Of a DNA stretch of 64,000 nucleotides, positions 23,340-35,900 are shown one piece after another. Location of the stretch: NCBI GenBank assembly GCA_900074885.1, contig FJUW01000048.1, positions 62,001-126,000 of the forward strand, read 5' to 3'. This DNA is from Rhynchosporium graminicola. Lineage: Eukaryota; Ascomycota; Leotiomycetes; Helotiales; Ploettnerulaceae. The notes beneath the pieces are model-generated. The model was not told the DNA's origin. It was given only the letters and a program-made list of their open reading frames with translations, and ran no database searches. A program made the position numbers and the translations under genes. Numbering within the stretch: the first letter of the stretch is position 1; each line of letters opens with the position of its first letter.

Positions 23340-25080
23340 GCGAAGGTCTGTAAAGGGCGGCGAGTTGAAGTAGTACGAGGAGTAGCTGAGCTTCTGGCTA
23401 CTCGATTAGAAGAAGCCTAGGTACCCACCCACTACTTTGCACTCGCAAGCCGAGAACCGCGTATAAACCTAGAAACAATCTGGAATACGAGCAGGAAGTG
23501 GACGCATAACGACGCACGAGAGACGAAGAAGAGCCATTGCGTTGACATCAAGGCATGATCAACAAATGGATGCAAGAAGCCAAAGGACAGCGATGTGAAT
23601 TCTCCCTTTCCTTCGTCTGCGGAGTAGCTTGAGGAATAACCGAATATCGGAAGTCAACACCCGCTTACACTGAGGCGCAGGGCAGGTCAGGTCAGGGTAG
23701 GGTGAAAGCTTCCGTGATGAAGTATCTGGAGACATTTCTACTTTTAGAATCATCTACCATATCATGCATTACTCTACCTGCAGCACCTACCTACTACCTA
23801 TCTACTTACTTATGACCTCCTTCGTTTTCGTTCTTCGTAATACACTTCGTAGTCGAGATAATGCAGGCGTGAATGGGAGTTCAATGGGCTTCATTTTAGG
23901 TGAAGTTCTTTTGAAGAACGAATAGCTTAGCAGTTTCGGCATCAGAACTCGAGCCTCGTGAAGTATCCATGCATACATAGTTAGGTAGGTACTAAGTAAC
24001 TACTTGAACTCGATAGAAAGAAGAGGGAATTGCTTACTACACCTGATATCCTTCCCTAGGTAGCTTCTAAATTTTTTTCCAAGGCAAGTGTGGAAAGATC
24101 AATATACTCCAAGAACAGATAGATACGGAGGCAAGAAAACAGGCCTTTGACGTTTGATAGCTGCTTAGAACAGACGTGTGGTAGCTAGTAAGTACGCAGA
24201 ATTCCAAAGTTTGGTCATGCCCTCCCTCATTTGTCGTTATCGTTTCCATCATAAGTATGCGCCTATTAATAGATAGATAGATAGATACCTGAGGTAGTTT
24301 GTATAAGTTGTATTCTTCGTGGATCTGTTACCAAACAAATTACGTCAAAATCTTCGATGTTCATACCTGGTGATATCACCTTTCTCAATAACTTCTGAGT
24401 TGCTACAGTAGTTAGTTGTCTTTTGACTATCCAAACCAGTGCGCCAGCTGCCATTGCAGCTAGATATATATACCTCTCGTTACTGCATTTCCGCAGGCAG
24501 CGTAATTCCATACTCCTTAGGTATCATATTCGTAATTTATGGAGCCTTATAAGTGTATCGTTTGAGATAATCAACTATTGACGGATGAATAAATTCAATA
24601 ATTGTCCATGGCCTGCTCAGCCACAGGATTCCTTCCCTCTCCACCCCCTCGCACGCACGCTCCTTTCCCAGTCTTCTTCCGTCCACTCATCACCCCCAAG
24701 TCGTTGGATTGTCTGCCGCTGGTGACTTGAGTCAATTGAATTGCTATTATTATCTTGTACGAATGTTTACCTTGGTGCCGCTTCCACACGACGCAACGAG
24801 CAGCCACCTCGCGGAGCAATTGTTTCATAGCCTCACGCGCATCGCCCAAGCTCTACCCAGACCTGACATATTGTAAACTGTACCTGTAGGGTAGCAGAGA
24901 GCTTGGCGACAGCAGTCATTCCTGGCCCCGCTCGAGGCCTGTCCAGGCGCAGTACAGTATCGCAACGCGCCAGTGCCAGTGCCAGTGCCAGTGCCCCTCA
25001 CCAAATCCTCTACAGCTCCCCCTCACCCCCCAATCCTTTCGCTGTGTCACTCTCTATCGTGAGCTCCGGCCACGAGTAGC
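23340..25080. other. Gene-free stretch with simple repeats; promoter of the next gene at its end
   Basis: No credible ORF was found. An AGAT tetranucleotide run lies at 24271-24287. A hexanucleotide CCAGTG repeated four times lies at 24970-24993. The last 100 bp are strongly pyrimidine-rich on the plus strand, as often seen upstream of fungal transcription starts. Confidence 0.45.
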
Positions 25081-25140
25081 ATGAGACCAGATGCCATTCG
25101 GATTCCTGCACGGCAATCGATCGAAGTCGGCGTTGAATGA
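25081..25140 (+). promoter_or_regulatory. Upstream ORF overlapping the start of the 25091 gene
   Basis: An ATG at 25081, ten bases before the proposed start and in another frame, opens a 19-codon ORF ending in TGA at 25138-25140. If the mRNA begins upstream of it, this overlapping uORF would reduce translation from 25091. Confidence 0.4.
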
Positions 25141-27638
25141 TCCTCAGGCTCAGGTCCAGCTTCCAGAAACTCAGAAACTCTCTGGCAGTGGTTCTGGTTC
25201 AGCTTCCTCAATCCCCAATCCCAGCTTCTCTACCGATGAGCTGGACCAACAACAACCACAAGCGCACTTCAACCAACATCCGCGAGAAGGAGTATACGTT
25301 GCGCAGTCCATTGCACCAGATATAGATCCGCGGATACAGCAGAGGGCTGGAGACTTCCCCTCGAGGTCCCATTCAACGAGACGACACCAGCATAGCGTCT
25401 ATCCGCACCAACCTCCCAGCGGTTCATCTTCGAGTACTGATGATCTAGCCCTCAATTCTCGCAGACACCAGAGACCGGTCGAAAATCAACTGGCCCCTGT
25501 AGCTGTGTCTGAGCAAAAGAAAAGCAAAAGTCTCTTTGATCGCATGCGAACGAGCAAGCATTCGGAGTCAAAGACATCCCCCGCAGCGCAGCAAGATTCA
25601 TACAAGAATACTACCGGACTGGCTCGCAGACTCTCAAAGCGTCAAGAGATTCCACCTGTTCTCCGTACAAATACGCAGAGGGATTCTCTGGAGAAGCAGA
25701 ACCTTGATTGGCAGTCGCAAGATTCACGATCGCACCTGCCCTCACCACAAGAAGGTGCCGAAGACGACGGCGGATTGGACCCGTACCAGCAAAGAGGTTC
25801 TGATCAGCTTGGTTCACATAGCACTGGAAGAGAAGAAGGGCATCATCAAACAGTCCGACCAATTCAGGGTGATTCAGAGGCACAGGCCTATCCTTCTGTT
25901 GACGAGCAACACCATCAGCTCGAGACTCAGCAACAACATTCACGTCTGGAGTCAGGTTCGCAAAATAACTACCATCCACAACTCCAGAAATATCAGTCAA
26001 AGCTCAACATTTCACCCACGTCACTTATTACGGGAGAAAAGACCAGGCATCAAAACCTCGAAACCGTTTCGCAGCTTTCCTACGATCTCCGAGATCCACA
26101 AGAACAGCGGCCAGTCTCTGTGCAGTCCAACGGGCATTCGCCAACGACCTACCAAAGTCCGAGAGAAGAGCATCCTAGCTCAACATCATCAACACCTCAA
26201 GGTCTTCGACTTCTCTCTCAGTTCAATATGGCACCGCCTAGTGGGGCATCGCGTAGGACCGGAGATTCTAAGTCCCTACTGCCAGGACAAGGGCAGCCGG
26301 AATCCAGAGATGGACCACCATCAAACTATAGCAGAGGAAATTTTTCGAATACTCAAGCACCAGCTCCTGCGACGAACACGCTTCCAGCAGGTTCGGCGCA
26401 AGGGCCTGGCTATAGAGGGGGGCCGCTGCAGAGGGAATACAGCAGCATTAGTGCTGGTGGGGGGGAGCAGGGCCGTAGTACACCACCCCCCACAACTGGA
26501 GATCGAGAAATTTCAGATGGGCACAAGGAGCTGAGTGAGACCTACCATATGCAGAGCCGGTATCGTACTGACTATGACAGTGACAAAATACAAGAAAGTG
26601 AAAAGCCTATATTTCGAAAAGACCGCTCAGGTTGAGCAATTACAGAACACACTTGCCAACCAACGCTTATCACAGTCACGAACATCCCTCGATGATAGCG
26701 AATACATATCAAGATTTCAGCGATTGGAAGGAGCTACGACTAATCTTGCTTTCAACATCCGGAAAGACTGGCGGACAGTTCCTGCGTGGCTGTCACAGTC
26801 AGTTAACCAAGATGCAATGAAGATTGGTAAACAAGAAATGACTGCTGTTGGCCGAGCTTGCGTAACGAGGTTTCTCGTTGTAGAGATCTTTAACCGGACC
26901 TTTCATCCGGGCCTCGAGGCAGATCTGAGTACTAACTTGAAAGCTGTCGAGCACAACATTCGTCGATTTTCACCTGCAATAAATAACGTTGAGGAGTCCG
27001 ACGCCTTGACTGCAAAGGTAGTGCAGTGGAGACTGGCAACCTTGGACGGTCTTAAGGATGTACTTCACTCGCCTGAAAGCGAAGTGTACAAGAAACAATT
27101 TTCCCGGATGGCAACCACCAATCTTACAGCAAGTCTGGTCAATTACTTACAAGAGCCAGTACCTGCCGGGATTGAAGATAGTGCGCACATGATTGTGGAA
27201 CTGGCAGTCAGCATAGCCTCAAATCTTCCATTAGAGAGCAGAGATATTTCTATCTCGTATCCTATGCCAGGCGACACGATCCAGCCGTTGACGATGAAAG
27301 TGGAGGCACAAATCCCTCCCCTAGAGAATCCAGGTGCTGAGACGGCTGATGCTGATTCAGCTAGCACGGGAAGTGGGGAGAAGGAAGAGAGGGAAGATAA
27401 AGCAGAAGGCAGGAGCAGGAAAGAGAAGACGAAGTCAGGGATGTTATCAGCCATGATGGGAGGACCGAGCGGGGCTAAGAAGTCAGGCATCAGTGCTTCA
27501 ATAGCGGAAGCAAGCAATGATATCAAGAAGCTTCCTGCAGAGGACGGAGCTCAGAAAGTGCGCTTTGCAGGGTTCGTCGCTGTGGAGGTGAGAGGTCGAC
27601 AGGTTCTGGTTAAGGCGCCTGTGTGGGCGATCAATTGA
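25091..27638 (+). CDS. Conserved-type fungal hypothetical protein with disordered Gln/Ser-rich N-terminal half
   Basis: Two exons (25091-26534 and 26581-27638) give 833 residues. The 46-nt intron has GTGAGA, a TACTGAC branch and GACAG, and it restores the frame. Residues 1 to about 480 are low-complexity, rich in Gln, Ser, Pro and His and probably disordered. After the junction comes a short coiled-coil-like stretch (YKKVKSLYFEKTAQVEQLQ) and a folded helical domain of about 200 residues (RLEGATTNLAFNIRKDW onward). The C-terminal part has an acidic/Lys linker and a final hydrophobic strand. I recognise the general architecture of uncharacterised Pezizomycotina proteins but no named domain, so no function is given. 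Confidence 0.8.
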
Positions 27639-28309
27639 AAAGATTATATACGATCAGGAAAGCTAGATTAACCGGATTTACGAATAAATGAATTACGACG
27701 TACGGCGTGGAATCTGGCACGATCATAGGAACGAGGTTACGATTATTATGCATAGCCGATATGGCTGTCTTGGAGCGCTGATCAGCTGTAACTGCAGATG
27801 GAAACAAGCCATTTACATCTCCCTGACTTCGCTGATTTTCTGCCCTGTCTTGATGTTCAAAGTTCACTTTTGCGACTTCGTATACCCCTGTCAGAGTCAG
27901 AGGACTTTTTCGTTACCTGAAGTGAAGTATTATGCCTTATGATTCGCATGTCATCTCTGGCTCCACGGGCATGAACAGCCATTAAGGCTCCAGCTTGCCA
28001 GCACCTCGCGTGTCGATCTTAGAGTGAGGGATACTTGGAAATCGAGAGTCATGAGAGTGTTTATATAAGCCACTTTCGAAACGTCGATTATGATTCGACC
28101 TCGTAGTCACTCGCGCTTATCATTCACAAGACCTTTTAGAAGCGCGACCCTGGGAAAGCATAAACAATATTGAATTTAGCTGATATTGATCACATGATCG
28201 GTAGCACCGGATCCCACTGTCCCAGCTGCTCACCAACCTCATGCCTACTCACGTTATTGCTCTTCATGCGAATTAATTTGACGTACTTATGTGACTCCAA
28301 AGCTTGATC
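27639..28309. other. Intergenic region
   Basis: It lies between two plus-strand genes. Overlapping ORFs of 78-84 codons on both strands look fortuitous. It presumably contains the 3' UTR of the upstream gene and the promoter of the aminopeptidase gene. Confidence 0.4.
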
Positions 28310-30177
28310 ATGGAATATAGTACGACAGATAAAATGGACAAAAGGCCAATATCGCGTGATAGTAATTGGAGCTTTGATGTAGAAGAGATCGGAGATGTTG
28401 TGTATGTGGCACTCTTAATCAGTGAATCAATAATTAAAAGGCCTACTGACCAGACTCATACAGGTCAATAAGCAGGATGCGAGCAGATATTTACCCAGGT
28501 ACTTGCCATAACCATCAATTTGTATTCGATGGCGTAGTTACAGCTAACACCAATTTAATAGCCAAAAAGCATGCCAGATCTGTCGCCAAACATCTCAGCG
28601 TCAAGAATGGGCTTATATTCCTACCAGGCACACCCTCACAGGAATATGAGGACTCAGATGAGCCCGTAGCATTTCGCCAGCGCCGATATTTCTATTACCT
28701 CTCCGGCTTAGGAAATCCTGACTGCATTGTAACATTTGACATATCTCGCGATCAGCTCTGCGCCTGGATCCCTCCCACGGCCAGTGGTCGCAGTGTCATC
28801 TACAACGGCTCAACCCCCAGTCGAGAAGAGATCAAAGCGAAAAACGACTTCAACCATGTGGATTACATCGACCGACTCGACGACTACATCAAGACATTTG
28901 TCCACATCGAGAGATCTCCCACCGTTTTCCTCCTCCACAAATACCATGAAGCGTTCTTCTCACGCATTTCCCGTCCCTCGGTTGACAGCAAGAAGAAAAT
29001 CCAATTCGACAGCACACGTCTAATCCTCTCCATGGACGCATCTAGAGTGATCAAAAGCTCGTACGAGATAAAGATGATCCGGAAAGCATGCTCCATCACG
29101 GCAAAAGCTCACATCAATGTCCTCAAACACATTAAGACCTTCAAGAATGAATCTGAGATCGAAGCGATCTTCACCGCTACATGTATCGCCAATCAAGCTA
29201 AACAGCAAGCCTACGGCATCATCGCAGGTTCCGGCCCGAACGCTAGCACGCTGCATTACAATGCGAACAACGAGTCTCTGAAGGGAAGAGAACTTGTCTG
29301 CTTAGATGCTGGTTGCGAATGGCAATGCTACGCTTCGGACGTCACGAGGACGTTTCCTATTTCTGGGGAGTGGAGTGTGGAAGCTAGACAGATATATGAT
29401 CTTGTGACAAGCATGCAGGAGAAGTGTATTGAGATGGTCAAGCCGGACGCTGATTACCGGAACATCAATGCGAGAGCGCATGATATTGCTACGAGGGGTT
29501 TGATGGAGCTTGGGCTGCTGCAAAATGGATCATATGAGGAAATACGGTCGGCGGGCGCTTCTGTGGCTTTTTTGCCGCATGGGTTGGGACGCACGTCATT
29601 CAAGTCACTATCTTGCAGGCTCTGCTAACTTTCCTAGATTATCTCGGGCTAGAAACGCACGACGTAGGCGATGGCGGAATCCTTCTCCTCGGCAAGAACC
29701 TCAGCATCGACAAAAGCACCGAGCAGAGCATCTTCTCCCTAACAACCGAAACCCCCGCAACATCCTCAGCATCCATCCTCGCCCCAAACATGGTCATCAC
29801 CGTCGAACCTGGAATGTAAGTCACTCCATTCTATCTAACTCTTATCCAAGATAGCCTTCCCAACCCAAAGTTAGACGAAATCTAATCTCACAAACAAAAT
29901 CAGCTATTTCAATCGCTACGCCATGGAAGAAGTCTGGCTGCAAAACGAGCGTATCTCCAAATACATAAACCAAGATCTACTCGAGAAGTATTACCCTGTC
30001 GGTGGGGTGCGCATCGAAGATGATATCCTGGTCACCGAGGATGGGTATGAGAATATCACGCGAGATATCCCGAAAGGAGATGAGGCGTTGGAGATCATCA
30101 ATAAGGGGCTGGATGAACCTGTGATAGTGGAGAAAGTACTTGTCAAGGATGAGCAACGAAGACGTTGGTTTCGGTAG
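28310..30177 (+). CDS. Xaa-Pro aminopeptidase (aminopeptidase P, peptidase family M24B)
   Basis: This enzyme removes an N-terminal residue preceding proline, using two metal ions. Four exons (28310-28401, 28464-29590, 29638-29815, 29904-30177) give 556 residues. The N-terminal AMP_N domain shows FRQRRYFYYLSGL. The pita-bread domain has the metal ligands: Asp in CLDAG, Asp in SDVTRTF, His in FLPHGLGH, Glu in TVEPGIYF and Glu in GVRIEDD. The second intron (29591-29637) starts with GC, a GC-AG intron needed to produce GLGHYLGLETHDVGD. The first short exon rests on splice signals (GTATGT, ACTGACC branch, ACAG). If absent, translation could start at 28477, giving 521 residues. It is probably a cytosolic housekeeping peptidase. 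Confidence 0.9.
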
Positions 30178-31121
30178 ATTTGGTAGCGCAATAGTACTAT
30201 ATGTTGCCGAGTTATATAGGACCTGAAAATTTGCGCAGGGCTAGTCTTGAGAAGCGTTTGCGGTCTGAAAATCCAATTTACTACCTCACAGGCAAACGTA
30301 GGAGCAAAAGAACCAACTGTTCAGTGACTATCAAGTGACGGTTCTGACTTTGAACTATCTTCTAAATATGGATTTACTAAGGGACGACGGGTCTCTAATA
30401 GTTCCTGTTAAGGAAAACTGGATAGAATCCGAAAATCATACTCCAGGGGAATGATTCAAGAGCTAGGAACGGTACTGAATAGCAGATGCGGGGCAAGGAT
30501 TTACTCAAACCCCCTTCAACTACCTTAGATCATTGGTAGCTACCTATGCTTAGGTACCGAGAGTGGACCTAAATCGATCGGATATCAACTCCTTTGAAGT
30601 ACTACGCCAAAGTTAGTAAGCTAGTATCGATACCGAAGTTGAAGCAATAACTAGGTCTTTTTGCTTGCATTGTATTCCAGAACGTCCCTTACCTAAAAAC
30701 CGTGCCCTAGTGATTCCCTATTTCTGGACTATTCAAAGCAAGAACAGTCAGCTGACTATCCATTCGCCATTCAGAACCATTCTTTTGCCCCTACCCTTGC
30801 CTCCAAGGTACTTCTATACCTCTACCGAGCATGGTCTGCCAAAAAATGTAGTATGCTAGTATACTGCGGCATGACTACCGGTACATGCAATCTCGCATCT
30901 GAAAGTGAGGAATGAATGACAAGGAAATTAGCCGCAGTTTCCGTGTGTTAGATTTGAAAATGTTCTTGAATTCTCGGAACAACGACCTCAACTACAAGAA
31001 TCCATGCCTCTGCTTGTGTGGCGGCGGCGGCGGCAAGACATGCGAAGCATATGCAAATTCTCTTCGATTCTGAGCTGTAAAGACTGCTCTAACATATCAC
31101 TACTCGCTTGTATCGCTGCCC
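30178..31121. other. Intergenic region between convergent genes
   Basis: It holds the 3' ends of the aminopeptidase (plus) and 2EXR (minus) genes. A (GGC)n run lies at 31021-31033. The 64-codon ORF at 30665 has no features. Confidence 0.4.
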
Positions 31122-32135
31122 CTAGATGTTCCACTCATCCTTAGGCGTTTCGCGGCCCTGCTGATCTGGACTGACCCGTAATGATCCAATTCCTACAGCC
31201 GGTAGCTTCCATTCAGTACACTCTTCACCAACCCGATAAACTTCATAGTGTAAATCTGCTATCGCTTCATCGATCGCGGCCATGCGATCAGCACCAGCCG
31301 GTAGAGTCAATAATTCGTCAAGCTCATCGAAAGCAGGATTGTCACTCAGAGCGGCCTGTTGTACGTAGCGTACGTGTTCGGGGATGTAAGTGAAATATAA
31401 TGAATCTTCAACGGCCTCATCGGGGGCTACAAGAGGAGGTTTGCGTAGCTGAAAGTCATAAGGACTCACAAGGTCTACATTTTTCTGCCTCTGCGTGGAT
31501 TCTGGGGACAAAACTACGAAAATGCCTTTGAGCGCGCTGAGCTCTGAAAGAGGTAGAAGTGCGGCTTTAGTAGAGGGAGTAACGGTCCATGTATCGAAGA
31601 GGAAGAGACCGATTCCGAGATACCGGAGAGATCCGTACAAGTCTTTATTTAGCCAAGGGATGATGGCATCCAAGCTTATGGCCTTATCTGGTTGATTGAT
31701 GAAGGTTGCCCTATCATCAGCGAGGTGAAGAAGTTCATTCTCTGGATCTATGTATATGGGGCGACGGGAGCTGGACCCATTTGACTTCATACTCTGGGAG
31801 ACTGGCTTATAGATTTTGAGGGTTTCGGACCTCGATTCCTGGCAGACAGAGAGGAGGATGGGTTGGGTGGCGTTGGAGAAGCCGTCATTCGGGTCGCGAT
31901 TTGGAATGGTGAGACCAATGCCACGAGGCAGAGGCTGAGCTTCCTTCCTGTGTAAGATGTAAGTACGGAAAAGGTGCAATAACTCAGGATCTGAGATTCA
32001 AGGGCGTACGTACCAGATCTTGAAACGGATTTCCATAGGGAGCTGAGGAAATAACGTGAATCTTCGGTTGGTCCTGGGTGTAGATTTGTCATGGTGTGGA
32101 TGACCCATCGTGATTATCGAGATGGTCGTTGCCAT
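31122..32135 (-). CDS. 2EXR-domain protein
   Basis: Two exons (32135-32014 and 31947-31122) give 315 residues. The 66-nt intron (GTACGT ... CACAG) splits the Trp codon of the 2EXR signature FPQLPMEIRFKIW. Downstream residues ILLSVCQESRSETLKIY are the usual second block of this family. An upstream in-frame ATG at 32225 would add 30 residues. I chose 32135 because the signature normally lies near the N terminus. The family is greatly expanded in Pezizomycotina and has no established biochemical role. Confidence 0.85.
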
Positions 32136-32225
32136 CCTAAATGTCGTGGAAAAGGTTGATAACACATGTGGTGGTGACAGAAACCCTTTTGGCAAAAAAT
32201 TGTTGGGCATCTGAAGAGCTGGCAC

Positions 32226-32957
32226 AGGAAAGTTGATGGGATCCCCTTATTTCAATTCAACAAAATCTCAATCAACACTGTACGTTTCCGAAGGCGCGAG
32301 TTTGTGTGATGTCCCTGGTTGGCATTCACCTTCTTGAAAGAATTTCAAGTAGGCTCCGCCTGCAGAACTCGCGTTTTCTTGTCGCGTCGTCGTGGTAGTT
32401 GTTGGTGAGAGTGGATGAGAGTGAAGAAAACCGATATCTGAAGAGGCATGCAGTCCCGCAGAATGGTGAAGACCTCTCGCTCTTACTATTTTCAGCTGGA
32501 GTCTATCAACGCGGCAGGAGCTCCAGTATCGCTTTGAAATGAGGCAAGTACGATGTATGCTGAGTGGTTTCGATGGTAACGGGTCTTCCCATAAGCCCAA
32601 TCTTTCTATTCGTAGGCTGTCATGTCCCTGAGCACGTTCCGATGGCAGATATGCGTATGACAGCCACAAGTCACTGTTGATAGCAGAAACGTGAAGATAA
32701 AGTAGATGAACAAGATGACGAAGAAAATGCAGACACTTCATTTTCGATTTGGTATTTTCCATGAAGACCAGTATTTTCAAAGACGCCAATCCACAGGAAC
32801 CACACCACCCTACTATGTACAGGATTACAAACAAACGACAACCCCATCATGGAATGATGATGCAACCAAACAACCAACAAGGATGCATCATCATATCCTC
32901 ATCAACCACAAAAATGAAGTCATAGCGCATCAGCACATGCACCGTATCCGCCATGCT
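32226..32957. other. Intergenic region with an unsupported 188-codon ORF
   Basis: The minus strand has an uninterrupted 188-codon frame at 32268-32834. It has no recognisable domain, lies where the 3' UTR of the next gene is expected, and has low-complexity Thr/Ser stretches. I regard it as probably non-coding. Confidence 0.35.
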
Positions 32958-35900
32958 CTAACTTCGTGTAGCCTCTAACGCAGCAGTAAGCGGCACAACC
33001 CTGAGACTCTTCTTGCGCCGCAAATCCCCAACGACAGGCTTATGGAAAGTAATCGAGCGAGCATCCACCCACTTCCGGAATACACTCTTCATATCCTTAG
33101 GAACACCCTCCAGAACAACGGTCGTGACAGGCACGAAGGGTCGATCTTCCATACCAGCAGCAAGTATACCATATTCTTGGCCGAAGTTGAGAGCGTTTTG
33201 AAAGGCGGGATACTGGGATTGGGAGCGAGAGCCGATGATGATGTAGATCTCGAAGAAGGCATCGAGGACGTAAATCTTGGAGGCGTCGAGGTCAGATTGG
33301 CAGAAGGGACTGATTTCAGTAATCTATTGCTGTCAGATTGTACCAAGGAAAGGCTTTGGGAGAACTTACCTGGGACCTGGCAGCTGAGTCTGCAACGAAC
33401 AGCCGTCCAGAATATTTGTTGTAATTGGGCTTCATACGCCAATGGTCCGCAGAAGCAGGAATGCTGGCTCCATTTCCAAAAATTTCTAAGAATGATGCCG
33501 TCTCACTGCCATCTTCGACTTCTTCAAGCTCGCCGGTAAGTCCAAAATCCATACCAATGAGTCTAGCACAGCTAAGCTCATCAACTCCACTGCCCTTGCC
33601 TTTCCAAAGAAATGCCTTGCCGGATTGAGTAGAGATCAGGTATGGGAATCCAGAACATAGGCTAGCAGGCGAGAAATCAACTTCATCAAAGGCTATTTGA
33701 CCAAAGTGCTTTCTGGCGCAAAGTATATGGGGTGCGAGAGAATCATATTTGTTAGATGGGCCTCGTCTTATGATTATGATACCGCCCAAAGCATTAAAGA
33801 ATTCTGGAGTCTCCTTGCCTTGGCGGATTTTAATCAGCTTTCCTCCGACGCTCTTAGCTTCTCTCTGAGCGAACATCTCAATGTCATCTGCTACAGAGGT
33901 TGAGACATCATCACCTTGCCAGAAATACGACTCAGTGATTCTACGTCCTGCAGCATTTCCAAAAACATGAGTACAGAGATACAGATTTCCCTCGAACAAG
34001 ATTCTCTCCTGATGGCTGGGAACCTCTTGCTTCTTCCCATCATTTGAAAATTGGTACAAGGTAGCTCGCAAAGTCTTGATATCTTGGTTCATGTCGGGAC
34101 GTGAAGACAGGATCTCAGCAGTATCAACGTTGAACTCAAGGTGCTGGCGATGTTCGCCAAAAAAGTCCCCTAGTAATTGAGATGCCTCAGATGCTTGAGG
34201 TACCGAAACGTCTAAGGACTTCTTTGACTGATGAAGCGACCTAGGACCTGGATTTGCACTTTGTGGTAATGGCTTGGTTGGCGGAGTGGGCAGAGGACGA
34301 GCCCGAGGACCTTGGATTCCGAGTCCGACAGGTGCATTAGACTTAACAGGGCTGACTGGTCGCAGGCCGGCAACCACCATGGCAGCTTTTTCATCCTCAT
34401 GAGTTGGAAGCTTGATTGGGGACCGAGCACAAGGAGGGGTCGCGGTAGACGTGGTTGATGAGCCCCACATAGATGTTGCATTCTTAACTGATACAGTATG
34501 CTCGCAATCAACCTTGTCTGCAGAGACACTTAAGGGTTGGAGTGCCTTTGGCGTTCCTAAGGACTGCTCAACGGGCGTAGTTTTCCTGGGTGATAGTGGT
34601 TGTGGTCGTAATTTTGCGGTTTCTGGGGATTCGATAGCAGATACTGCAGGTGATCGAACAGAATGTTTTGACAAAGAAGGCGATACAGTAGGAGTACTAG
34701 GCTTTGATCTCGGCGAAGGGGCGTCTCGGATGATAGGCTCTAGTACAGGCTTCATAGGTATCTCGAGGGAATTAGCTTGCTTCGGAGACAGTGGCTTGGG
34801 GGTGTCCAACTGCAGTTTTGCTTTGAGGTCCTCCTTTGCAGCAGCATCCTGAAGAAATTGAGATCTTCTCTTCATGTCCAGCTTGCGCGGAGATGATGGC
34901 TGCGATGCTGGAGAGTCGGCAACCTTTGTTGGAGACTGTGGAAAACGATCTAGTATCTTAGTCGGGGAAGGTACTCGATCCACAGACTTTGTTGGGGAAG
35001 AAGGACGTTCGGTGATTGCGGACGGCGACTGGATGCGCTCGAGGACCTTCGGCTTCGGGGTCGTGTTTACTTGGAGCGGCAGTGGCTTGGGAGATTTTCC
35101 TTCGAGTGCTGGTTTGCCCACTGCATCATTGGTTGTTGTGTCTGAAGCTTCGGTGGTACTCGTTGGAGCCTTTCTTCGAGGTCCACGAGCACGATCCTTT
35201 GTCATATGCGTGAGCTGTGGGCCAGGCTCAGCAGGCTCTGAAGTAGAAGTACTCATACTAGTCGTACGCTGAGACTGAGCAGGACTGGATGAACGATTAT
35301 CGAGAGGAGGAGGACCTCGTGCTAATAAGCCTGCAAGGCCCGGATTCATTCGGCCGGCAAGCTTGCTCGCTGGAGTCTCCCTGCTCTGTGGTCGACCTTG
35401 TGCACTTTCTTCTTTAACGAGGCTAGGCTTTGGAATAGACGGAGCTCGGGACCTTGAGGGTGACTCCAAGGTACCTGTTTCAGATATGATAGAGTCAGAT
35501 CTTCCTAAGGCTCTACGCTTTGCTAGTGCTTCTGGCAAAGGCGCCTCTTGGCTTCCACCACTGGCAGATCTCATAACACCCTTTCCTTCACTCTGCGCCT
35601 TCTTGAAATCATCTTTCTTCTTTAGAATCGCGTCCTTGAAGTCATCGACACGCTCGGTCTTTCTGGGACCGCCAGTCAAACTCAAGGCCGCCTTTCCACG
35701 GGTAATGTTGGCTTTGAGCTCATCTGGAGCAACATAATTTTGAGTCTTCGTTCGTCGAAGTTGGCCAAATACATTCTTGAATTCGGGCTCACTCGGACCG
35801 CTTGTGTCAGTCGGCGGTGCACGAGATTTGAGGCTTGCTCGAAAATCCTTCTTAGGAGGAGTCTCTAGCTTGATTTTCCCATTTGCTGGCGATATGCTTG

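Noticed and set aside
25536..26534. 332-codon ORF overlapping the hypothetical gene in another frame
   Set aside because: It is a shadow of the low-complexity coding region. Only the 25091 frame continues across the intron into a folded domain.
32268..32834. 188-codon ORF on the minus strand
   Set aside because: No domain, low-complexity stretches, and it lies in the expected 3' UTR of the DUF4045 gene. Kept only as a note in the intergenic entry.
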